From Casuarius casuarius (lineage: Eukaryota > Chordata > Aves > Casuariiformes > Casuariidae): a stretch of 64,000 nt of DNA. A model generated the notes under the pieces. That model made no database searches. It saw nothing but the letters and a program-made list of their open reading frames with translations, and was not told the DNA's origin. This document shows, in pieces, positions 40,701 to 52,700 of the stretch. The stretch lies in assembly GCA_003342895.1 (NCBI GenBank), contig PTFA01000087.1, positions 2,380,708-2,444,707 on the forward strand, written 5' to 3'. Both the position numbers and the translations under genes were made by a program. Within the stretch, counting starts at the first letter, position 1. Each line of letters begins with the position of its first letter.

Positions 40701-43700
40701 AATCATCCTGTAATTACCCAGAACCAACTCCACGTGCACTGCAAACTAGGCCATGAGAGCAGCTGAGTCAGGCCAAAAGATTAAGTAGCTCTGTACCTTC
40801 TGTCTACTAGTGGTCAGTAACAGATGCCTAGGGAACTGCACAAGTGTTAGTTACCTTCCTGTGATATGGTAATCGATGGTTTAAGAAGCCCTAACTACAC
40901 AGTTCAGTCCATTTTACCCTCTGATATTTTATTTTTTATTCGAGCTACAGACTGGAATTCTTTTTCTCTTTTTCTCCTTCCTGGAAAAGTTATACTCTTA
41001 AATAATATACCTTACTGAGGGAATAAATTTCTACAACTTTTCTGACCTTTGGAATATTCTAGTTTTGGTTTATAACATGTATCAGGGGACAATGAAAGCA
41101 AGGGAGATGGAGAACTGTGTTAAAAAGTAAAAATTAAAAAAAACTTTAAACTTCCTACACAAATCTCTCTGCATATTGATATGGATTCCATTTCAGATCT
41201 TCAGATGCCACAAAGATGTTTGCAGTATCTCCCAGTTGTCACCTTCTGAAAGGGAAGACTACAAAGAGCTGTGTGTCATGTCACTATATGAGGTGCACAG
41301 CACTAATAACAACATTTAATGTTTGTGTATAGTGCTTTGCAATAGGTGTTCAAAGTGCTGTACTGAGGATAATTAATCTTGAAACACATCCATGTGGTAG
41401 GTGGATCAAGCATCATTTTTACGATTTTACAACAGGGAACAATAAAGAGGCTGTCAAATCTGAAGACTAACTAGAATTTGGTTGCCTGTCTTCCTCAGGC
41501 TCCTTCAAATATCTCAGCCAGAGGAAATCAGAGTTAACAGAATTGTATTCTAGATCTTTCACCCTGCTGGTTGCTCTCTGCTCTTCTGGGCTCCATTGCC
41601 TTCCTGAAGCTACAACTTGTCTGCAAATCCAGACTGGGTATTTTTTCTCACTTGCTTATTTTGGGGGCCAAGGATATCAATATTTATAAAAATCACAGGG
41701 CATCATTTTTATATGAATCATCCTAGGAATTCAGAACCTGTCTTCCACTCTGGCTATTTTCCATTCCATCAGTGGAAAGAAATAACCTTAATATTAGTAC
41801 AAAGTGCCAGAAATATCCGAAAACCATATATGTGTTTGGGAGGAGGGAATGAGGGTAAAGTCCTTTAGCACCTACAGCTCCTACAGCTTCTCTTCCTATC
41901 ACTAGCACGGGAGGAATAGCTGGGAAAACTGATGCTGTGGCTCATCTTCCCAGCAGCGGGATGTAGCTTAACTATTCCTTGAGACTCCTGACAGCCAGTT
42001 TAATGTTCAGGAGTCTACAGGATACTGTAAATCCTCAGAATTAGAGAATTAGTGAAGGAGCATGATGCCATGTGCTTGTCTGTGCTGTGCTGTCTGAACC
42101 TTAGACGTGCACAAGGATCTGGGCCATTGTACATTTAAGAAACGCAGTGAAAACCAACACTTTTTTTAGTATGCCCAGTCTTTTAAAAATGACATCTGTT
42201 CTAAATCCTTACATAGCTCAATGTTTTTCACGGCATTTCCAAAGCCATTCTTTTGTAAATAGATAATTAGTGCTTAAATACTCCTTTCAAGGGGTTTCTA
42301 CATTAACATAAAAATAGTGTAATTACTGATGGTCAAAATGGCATGACTACAATTTATAAATTGTAATTTCTTTTGCTGCTCTGAAGCTGATTTTCTTTCT
42401 TCTTCAACACAATTTTAATCTATTTTAAATGTGAGTATTATTGAATGTAAAAATATAAAATACCTGTTAAGAGAGAGAGAAAAATAACTACCATCACTTT
42501 ATAAGACTTAATGGCAGAAAAGAAGTAAATCTAAGCCTAGCATTTCAGCCTTTTTTGAAGATTTTTTATTTTATATCAAGAACTTCAAAAATAGGGATGA
42601 TGATTATTGACCAAAATTAGCTGATTTTGCTCTACAGTGTAATATCAGAAACAGGTGATTCTAGTACTGCTAGCTATTACAGTTTGGAAGGCATTTTCAC
42701 TCTAAGTCAATTTAAAGTTTGGACAAAAATGTTATCCTTTGAGTTGAATCTGCCCAGGTCAATTCCCGAAGTGAGTCCATGTCAAACAAATTAATCAATT
42801 ATTTTTTGTGTGTGATATACACATAAGATAAACATTTCCAGGAAAATATTCTGAAGAGCTAATTATTGTTTCCCACTACAATGCAAAGCCGCCTTCTCTT
42901 TTTTATCTCAAATTTACCTTGAACTTGAATTTCAAATAGGAAGACTGTCTTTGACATTGGAAAACTTCAAGCAAACACACTGAAACAATGGATATTATAA
43001 AATGTGTTAGCAAGGCATACACGGGAGTGAATGATCAGAGAGAATACAGAAGTATGTATTGCAGCTTATGTCACAGATCAGCTACATAGTTAAATTTCCA
43101 GGAAAGTAACCCACAAGCTCAAAGTGGCAGTGGATCCTGGAGCACACAAAATTTGGAATTGATTATTACAGACTTGGGCAAAGAGAATTACAAAAGCAAC
43201 TGAGCCAAGCAGGCAATTTCCAGTTCCAACAATATGAGAGATACAAAATGGAGATAGGTTTGGAGTCATCATTGATGAGTGTACTAAAGCAGGACATTTG
43301 TCTTTGTATGTGTCCTACAACACATTTGATTTATATGCGGGTAGGGAATAAAACAGTAAAACAAAAATAATGAAAGGCTGAATACAAGGGATAGCTACAG
43401 TATATAGAGAGCTGGATATATCCTAGAATATAATATACCTTATCTAGCCTTGATTACATTCTAATGTGTATTTAGAAATAATTCTCCTGAATTATTTTCA
43501 GCTGTTTAAAGTGATATCATTAAAATCTCCTGGGTATACTGAAAAAACAGTATATATTCAAAGCTGTCCTCCAATCCATCCTTACAAATGCCACTAGGAA
43601 GCTTCACTGACCTCACCTTCCACCTGGGCCAACCATAATAAATGTTTTGTATTTTGTGTTTTCTGATTTCCAAAATTTGGATTCACAAATTTGGAAGAAA

Positions 43701-46700
43701 AATATAATCAGGGAACAGACTAGGTACAGAAAGGAAAAGAAGAAACATAAAAATAGGAGAAAGGCCAAATCAGGAAAAGAGAAAGGGAAAAAGACTAGGT
43801 TAGCACCATAAGCAAACTTTGTCAACTGACTAATCATCCCTTTTTCCCCTTTCTTCTTTTCTAAGCTATCCTGAATAAGGGTAGCAAAATAGAAACCTGA
43901 CTTGCAGAAGTACGTCATGGTACTGAATGACTGGACAATAAAAAGACAGCTGAAACTGAATACAAATTTATGCAGAATAGTGCAAGTGCAGGAAAAAAAC
44001 CCAACTTCAGATATAGAGTGATGGGTTCTGAACTATTACCATTAAGGAGAGCTCTTAGAGTTATAATAGGTAATGATGTTATGAAAATGCCAACTCACCA
44101 TCCAGTCTCAGTCAAAAATAACAACAGAATAATCCATAATATTAAAAAGGAAAAGAGAACAAAATAAGAAATTTCATCATGTTGGTAGATGAATCTGTGG
44201 TGTACTCAGAATGTGTGCAGTTCTGGTCTGCCCATCTTTAAAAGGATATAGAACAACAAGAAGAAGTAAGGAGAAGTGACACAGATGATCAAAGACATTT
44301 AATGACTTCCATACAAGAACAAATTAAAGTCTTCAGCCTGAAAAATACAACAATTAGAAGGGCAAATATGGGAAGAGCCTATAAAATCTTGAGTAGAATG
44401 AAGAGTGGAATTGTACAGTTGCTTCTTTGAGTACTAGGAAATAGTACTATGGACCTAGTAGATGACAGGTCCAAAATAAGCAAAAAAGATCTTCACACAG
44501 TCCATATTAAATTGTGGAACTCTTTGCCACAAGGTTGTGCGGCACTAAAAATTTGCCTAGATTCAAAAAGCAATTAAAAATTCATAGAAGAAAAATCTGT
44601 CAAGGGCTATTAAATACAAAGTTATTGCTGTGGCTCAGGAAGTCCTTGGACTGTATATGAGAGAAGGTTGAGAAAATATGCACATCCAGTTCTCACTAGC
44701 CCTGTATCTCCTCCTTAGAGCTGGGCAGCAACCCAGCCCTAATAAAACCTCAAAGGCCTCCCTGGGAAGAGGGGGAGGAGGCTCTGAGAAAAAGAAAAGT
44801 GGGAGAAAACAACTGATTACAGAGGAGAAGAATGAAATGAAATAGAGGGTTTTAAGAGTCAGAGGATAAAAAGTATAAAACTAGGTGACTAAGTGGCAGA
44901 CAAAGCAGAGCACCTTGGCTACTAGCCACTGTCAAAGACAATACTTTGCTAGACAGACATATCATCTGAGCTGGTACTGGCCTTCCTATGTACCCTTATA
45001 CAGTTAGCCTCAAAAAGAGGGAACATATTTTAGGGTATGACTCAGCAAGCCAGTGTGCCTCTATTAGCACAAAACTTAAGCATGTGCTTGATTTAACCAT
45101 AAGGTTCATGGAAGTGAGTGATGTTAATGTAAAATATACCTTGCATCAGTCAGGCACAGACATTTTATGTAGAACAGAAAGACAGAATCTGAACTTGCTG
45201 AAGGGCCTCCTGAAAAGATGAAATAGGCTGGGAAACCAGAGTAGCAGAGACCCAGGAGGGTATGACAGAAAAGAAAACTAAAGGATGGGAATCAGTACTA
45301 CATATAAAAATATGGTGAAAAAGCAGAAGTAGTACATGTATCTGGAGTCAAAGAGAAAGCTGACTTCAAGGGAAGGGGTAATAAACAAATACCCCTTTGT
45401 TTATTCCAAGGGATAAACAAAGTTATAGTCCACTAATGGCAGGGGAGGGAAAACCGAGACAGAATAAAATAGCTAAGTGGGAAAGTGAGTCCAGCGCTAC
45501 AGAATAAAGGAACAGACAGAGAAATTTGGTGGCAGCAGGCAGGGATGTGGGTGGAGGTGCAAGTCCTTGCCAGAATCCGTCAATTACTTTCTCAAGAAAC
45601 TAATAAAATGTTAAAGTAAGAGGAAGGAGAAAGTTGGGTAGGATGTGGGAGTTACGGCTGCAAAATCATGGCATTCATGGCAGATACTGGAAGTGGCAAT
45701 CTAGAAAAAGCAAAACTGTGAGAGACTAGTACCTTTCACAACAAAATTCACAACCAGCAGAAATAGATCAAATGAAGTTTCTTCATCTCAAAGGGTAAAC
45801 TTTTAATAATGTACCATTGACTATAGATTTTGCAACAGTAAAGGTATTCATGAATTGACAAATTGTTCATTTAGAACAAAAAAACCCTTTCAAAATAAAA
45901 ATTAAAGTTTCTTTTGAAACCTCATTGAATACAATTTAAAACTAAAACAAAACTCTAAATGCTAGCTGAATGACACTTGTGTAGTGACTCCCAACTATTT
46001 TTCCATTGGATTTTTCAGAATTTAATCAAAAATTTAGGGTTTTTTTCAAGTTGCCAATGAACTAAAAAATCCTTTACTTAACTTCCTAAATTTGCATATC
46101 TCAAAGATATGCTCTTGCAAAAAATATGCTTCAAACCGCAGAAATCAACTCTTCCCAAATTGCATGCTATCATGAAGTTGGAAGCATGCCTTAAAAGTCA
46201 GAAAAACAAGCCTCATTTTGCAATAAAGATGATGAAGAGACCATCACAGAAATGCCTTGTGAAATCTCCCTACCAAACAGAGAGCATTTCAGCTTACGGA
46301 CTTCTTCAGAACACTGTACAGCTGTGACCCACAGGGAGGCAAATGGAGAACTAGGGAGACAAAAACTGAAGCAATCAATGTGTGTAGCCCCCATCCTGCT
46401 CACAAGCAATGTCCCAAAGCACTCTTATTTCCACACTAGCAGATAAATAAAATGGATATTACTTAGAAGAGATAACCACATGGTTTCTATCATCTTTGTA
46501 TGCTATTTTAGGTACATTATTATAATGCATGGTAGAGACCTACAGAGAATGATTAAAATTTGTTTTTTGTCTTACAACTTCCATTTCGGTGTAGAGACAG
46601 AGCAAAGGACACTGTAACAGAGTATCTTACTTTCACATTCTGCTTCTACTTCCCTACTTCAATGCATTCTAGTATTTTCCCTAAATCAGTTGTTCTATGT

Positions 46701-49700
46701 TGAGCATATTATCAGGTTTCCAAGCTCAAAATTATTTATCAGCATTAGCTTGACCAAAAAAAAAGGGGGTGGGGGTGGGGGTGAAAGGGCTGGTCTGTAA
46801 ATATTCGTTTAAATTGTAAAGTCATGACATTTTTTTAAATCCCATTTCAGCCTACCTGCATCTGTCAGCTTTGTGCATTCCAAGCACGGAATGCTATAGC
46901 ATGTAGCAAAAAAGACAGGAAAAATATAAAAAGCGTAAACTAAAGGAAAGAAAATTAACCTAAAAACTAAAATCCATTGACCTGTGTCCTTCCTTTCTGT
47001 GAGTCCTTCACTTCCTTTCCTTCAGCATCAGAATCAAGAATCCATTTTTATTCTAAATTAAGGTATCCACACTGCATGAACAATACTGGTGAGGGTTTTT
47101 GTCTGGATATAGTGTATGCTTTCCAGTTTCTACTCTCGTTGTTTTTAGCATACACAAAACATTGCAGAAGCACATGTAAATCATCACTCTCTTGCCCAGT
47201 GGAACAGAATTTCAGTTACCAATGCCAACAGTTGCCTACAGAAGGCATCTACATCTGGTCTGCCACATCCAAGACAGCAACCACAGGCACACGTTTTGCT
47301 TTGTTTGGAATTCATTACTGTGGTGCGGCTGAGCCTCAGATAGAAAAGCTATGAGCCTCCAGGGTTAAACAGACAAATGTTTTCAGTCACAACAACTTTT
47401 TTTGCGGGAAAGCAAAGCCATAACAATGTATGTAAGAGGTTTTATGTAAATCATTAAAGGCCTACCGACTTAAATTTGTTAACACCAAGAAGTTGCTTAA
47501 TGTATGCTTGAGAGTGTGAAGGCAGAACAGATGAATAGTCTCACAAATCTTATTTGCTCAGTTGGAAAAATGCAAAAATATTTGGAAAAAAAAGCAAAAA
47601 TCTGATTCCTGCTCATTGACATTCAAATTTAAAAGTAAAATTAATATTTAGCACTCCTGAGTGCATGATGGTTTTTACTGGGAGGCAGAAGGGGCAGATA
47701 CAATCAGTAAATCAGATTTACTTTCAAATACGCACACAATTCAATACCTACCTAGCCACTCGTTGAATTTTTTAACTTCACTAGGAAGTCCCAGCTCAGT
47801 AAAATCACCAGCATGTATTAACACATCTCCATATGGCATTTGGATGGGATCAGTTCTTGAGTGAGTGTCGGAAATACACACAAATCGAGTATATCCTGGA
47901 GGTTTGGGAGCATCATGGGGCACAGGATCAACCCTGTAAGAAATGTATCATAACAAGGTTATAAAGTACTTTAGTGTCTATTGCAATTCTAATACTAACT
48001 TTTACCTTTACAAAAGATCATACAGTTTTCTAGATCTGCTTGATGGAAGGGATTGAATAGAACAAACTAATGGGAGGTCTAAAAATTCTTGATGTTCACA
48101 GCACAACACTTTCAGTATTTGTTGGGTAGATGGATTACTTTGAAGAGATTTAGGAAAAGAGATTGAACTATGGCAGTAACTCTGAAACAAATACAAATAA
48201 ATCAAAGGCAATGCCAGTTTCAAAGGAACAGTACTATCCTGTTGCATTGTTTAAATATGATTACACGGTACACAGGGAAAAGATTTATTTCAGATACATA
48301 AATACATTTAAATGCATTTTTCTAATTATAACTTTTTATGCAAGTTATATAATTCTAACAAATTTAATTAACACATTTTGGAGATATGTTTCAGTGTGCT
48401 AATGCAAAGCAAGATAAGAACTCCTGTTGACAGCAGCTGTAAATGTACATTCAAGCCTGACTATTGTCAGGACAAATGTGGCAACTTTCTAGGCTTAATT
48501 ATACTAAATGAAATCAAACACTGTGAGGGGTGAGGCCGTATTGTTCAGAGCCCAATCTCAATACTCAAAACTGAGCAAAAGAAAAGATCTGACCCAGTTT
48601 TATGAGACTTACTCATGATACAGAAGAGGAAAGCAGAGAACACCTTTCTGCTACATGAGGTATACTCATTTTCAACTCATTCGATCTTTTTACCCTCAAT
48701 CCATATTTCATTAGCATACATAGAAGCAAATGCATCTAACTATACCATATATGCTATTCCAGTCAGGGGAATTCCGGTGGAATAAAACCAAAAAGCATGA
48801 GATGTAAGATTCATTTTTATGTCACTAGAAACATAAGAGATACACAGAGTTGTTATGAATTATTTCACTTTTTAAACTTCTATTCTGAAAGGACAAACAA
48901 AATTAGTTTTGTTCACTGTTGTAATATATAACACATATTTCCTATCCCTTGCTGGTTGTACTTCAATTCAGGCTCTTACTTTTATATAAATAAAACCAGA
49001 AAAAAAGTTAGAGACCTTTGTTATTAATGATACTATCCCTGAGTTTATTGGGTAAATTTCCAGAAGGCATGTTATTACTTGAAAGGCATAAGATAATCAG
49101 CTTTGATCACAACCTGTTCTCTAAGTCAAAGAAGAATTCTACTGAATTTATAGATGGGTAAACTAAGGTGCTTTTGAGAATTTCACAAGACTAGAGAGTC
49201 AGGAATAAAATCTAAAACATTTCAGTCTTGTTAAACATTTTAAAAAAAAAGTTCTTAGTATTTTCTACACTCTAACTACAAAGCCAGTATATGAGTAAAT
49301 TTTCTTGTACCTGTCTTTCTTATACCATTTTAGGAATAAAAACTGTTGTTTGGGTTTTTTTAAAAGCCATTACATTAAGCATCAGCCATTCATGAGGGGG
49401 TTTTATAGCCATTCTGGAGAAATGGCCTTTTAGTATTACTGCCTTGTAGCCGTCTTTCTAAATTTCCACTTTCTGAGCAGAAAGTAACCAAACGAGGTAT
49501 GGAGCAAACCCAGCTGTGACCAAATCACACCCAGTGAATGTACATGCTAGCAGCATGTACATGCTAGTGGGCTATGTGAGTAAGTACATGCTAGCCATAC
49601 TGGAAATAATAGTGAAATTTGGCTTACAGGCAGCAGAATAGGTGGCCACATGGAGCCCGAAGGCAGGCAGCTGTGAGCACTGTGTACGTGGCTGAGGGAA

Positions 49701-52700
49701 TACGTGCATAGCAAGGGGACCACAGCTACACGCAGAAGGGCAGAGGACGAGAGAAAAGAGGTGGGAGAGGTTAGGTGGGGGAAGACACAACCTCAAACCG
49801 GGCAGCTGCATGACTGCCATCGTGTGTAAAAGCTGCCCCTCTTTTGGAGGGAAGAGACCTTGCCATAAGGCAAGCTCCACAGAGGTACCATGGGTGCAAA
49901 GGAATAGGGATGGTGAAGGATGGGTTTTACACTAGTGGGTGAGGGTGTAGTCTGCATGAAGGTGCAGTCTGTGTGAAGGGTGCTGCATTTAGCTCATGGA
50001 GTGCCTCCTCAAAACGAATTGGGATGGCTGGAGAGGGATGAGTGGAAGATCACCTTGGCTATCGTTGCAGCCCTCCAAGCTAAAAAGATTAAAGACCACT
50101 GCAGCAAGCAAACTCCTGAATATTCCTCCCCCTGCCCGGCACTTTCCAAAGCGAGTTATAAGTCATGTTAGTTAGCCAGGTTTAAATTATGCATACCATC
50201 CTAGTATAAAATTAGGAATGTGGACTGATCTAAGTTATTGCTTTTTGAGTCTTTATGGTAGGGTAGCCCTTAAAGCACCTGAGACTGCTTCTTCTCCCTC
50301 AGAAATCTTTTAAAGCACAGTCCAGCAGTAAGTTGGATGTCAGGGCGTAGCATGCACTTTGCATGCTCCTTCTGTGAAGCTCAACAGAAAAAAGACTTAC
50401 CACAGCAACACATGCAGCACATAATACATATGCTTTTCCTTATAGTTTGGATGAGGTGGGTGAGAGATGTGGACAGCACTCTCCTGATTGTTGAGGTATG
50501 TATAACTTTGAAATATTGTGCAAAGGGCCAGAGAATTTGCATAGCAAAAGGTATCAATACAATGAACCAAATAAATGAAATGCAGGTTTTCATGCTGAAG
50601 CGTTAGGCACACACTGAGGCTGTATATAGGTAAAAACATATGTCAAGTTTCACAAAGGCATTTAAGTTTTATTATTGGAAATAATTTCTGAAGGCTTGGT
50701 CCCCATATTCTTATGTAACACCTTCCCTCAACTGCTGTCACATCAACACCCAATGCACTGCTTGCAACATGAGCAGAGGTACAAAGATCTGATTATTTTT
50801 GTGCAAATGCTTTTGTTTTTCTTTCAAGCAGTATGTGAACATGCAGAGAAGTTGAAAAGCAAAGTTAAAATCTCAGTGCAAAACCTCTTTTAGAGGTTGT
50901 TTCATACACAAGACTTCAGTGGAGTTTCATAAAGGAGCAAGACAGGAACTTCCTAGAAATGACTGAGGGACTTGAAAACACTGTCAGAATTTACTGGCCT
51001 TCTTGTCAGTGCAAACCAGTCATCACACCAGCATAGACATGACAGACAAGGATAGGGCTAGGAAAATGCTGTCAGCATGTTCTGGACACTGAAAGGTGAA
51101 ACAAGAAATACAAAACTACATTGAGGTCCAAGGAAGGGTTGCAAGATTGAATTCTGAAGAAAAAAAGCATGAAAAAATAATTATGGTGAGAGTAGTTTAA
51201 CACAAGTTCAGTTGTCAACAGGTCTATCTGAAATCTGTTTATGATTGCCTGCCAAATCACTAATCTAGGTATTTTGAAATACACACAAAGACAAGGCAAA
51301 GCCCTCGGTCTGCTGAAGTTAATGACAAAACTTGCATGGGCTAAGATTTCACCCATAACAATTATGTGAATAAAAGGTGCTTTTGTTACACTTGTATATA
51401 CTTTTCCCTTCTTTGTCACTATTCTATTCACTGGCAAGAGGCAAAAGCAATACTGCTAGTACTCAGAAATATTATTTGCAATTTCTGTATCAAGAGAAGG
51501 AGCAGGTCAGATTGCGGTAGGTGTTTCAATTGATCTAGCTTGTTCTCATATTTGCACAAGCTTTTTCAACAGTATTAATCATTCATAAGAGATTGCTAAA
51601 CTCTTCCAAGGAACAATTTTCTAAGGATAGCTTGTTCTGAACTACTTGCTTAGGCTCTGAATTTCTATCATGCAGTTGACTGTCTAAGTCCTCTGGTAAT
51701 ATGATTTGTTACTGGTTAGAAGTTTAAGCAGCATATTGTTGAGTACCAAGTGGCTACTAATAAATAACTTGTCTTCAGCCCAGTATTTTGCTTGTAAAAA
51801 TCATTTAGTTTTTAGGACTGGTGAACACATCCATGAGTGCCCAGGAACTGTTTGAATATTCACCAAGAATGGTTAAACTTCAAAAAATTAAGTGACCTGC
51901 ATTTGGCATTTTGATTTACAGAAGTATTTCTGAACCCACATTTGTTTGTTTGTAGTTTTGCTACCATTTGCCAGCTCTATAAACAAAAGATGTTTCCCAG
52001 TGCTAACACTCAACTCATTTTACTGTTTGCATTTCAACAGTACCTAAAAGCCCCCCAAAATGGACTATAAACTAATACACTGCTTCCCAAAAGCATTAGC
52101 TCACCATGCTAACATATATGTTAGTCTTCCTTTTTTTTTTTAAATACAATGTCTAATTTATGCCAAAGAATGTATCACAGAATAGACACAGAGCATCCAC
52201 TCAGTTGCTGAGATTTTAACTGCAAAAATCATGGCCTATGTTTGGAAATTATCAAATCATATTAAATAGAAAAAATGTGAATGAGGTGATTATTATTTAG
52301 TCTTCATAAAGGACCAAAAGTTTTTGTTAAAAAATAAAAACCAGGCTTCTCATCTAAAGATAAGACTGCTTCTCTCTTTAATAAACACAATAAATGTTGT
52401 AGACATTTTTATTCCCTATAAAAATATTTTACAATAGAATTTTATACTTAATTTATTTGTAATGGCTTAACTGTTTTGTTCTTCCTTCTGGCTTTAAACT
52501 TTATGGCAAGTTTCATTTTGTAATTATAATTCTCCACTTTACATTACAAGTAAATCATTTAGAGCAGTTAATTTTACTGATGTCGTCATGATATTAGAAG
52601 TCAGAAACAAACACATTATTTTAATTACTCTTTAAGCACTTGGCATCTTCGGCAGATTGGTATGAAAGTAAGTTGTCGGATGGGTGCCCACACTATTTTA

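Larger units (their letters stand above)
33307..47751 (-). other. MPPED1: MPPED1 intron 2
   Basis: About 14.4 kb. It contains a (CA)n run (34741-34782), the internally deleted CR1 copy (36130-37685), mixed GC/CA simple sequence (40567-40634), an L2/MIR-like fragment (41290-41480), a CR1/L3-like 3' end (43960-44995) and a G-run cluster (46765-46789). No other gene was seen. Confidence 0.9.

Noticed and set aside
43613..43918. 101-codon Phe-rich open frame, minus strand
   Set aside because: The reverse of a purine-rich tract; low-complexity hydrophobic translation with no start context.
31432..44995. Idea that the RT fragment (31432-32130) and the 3' end (43960-44995) are one LINE split by an insertion
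   Set aside because: They meet at almost the same point of the element, but overlap by about 30 nt and are separated by MPPED1 exon 3 and about 12 kb of ordinary intron. Two independent copies are simpler.
51072..51437. 121-codon open frame, minus strand, in intron 1
   Set aside because: AT-rich intron sequence, low-complexity Phe/Leu-rich end, no splice sites noticed at its edges and no motif.
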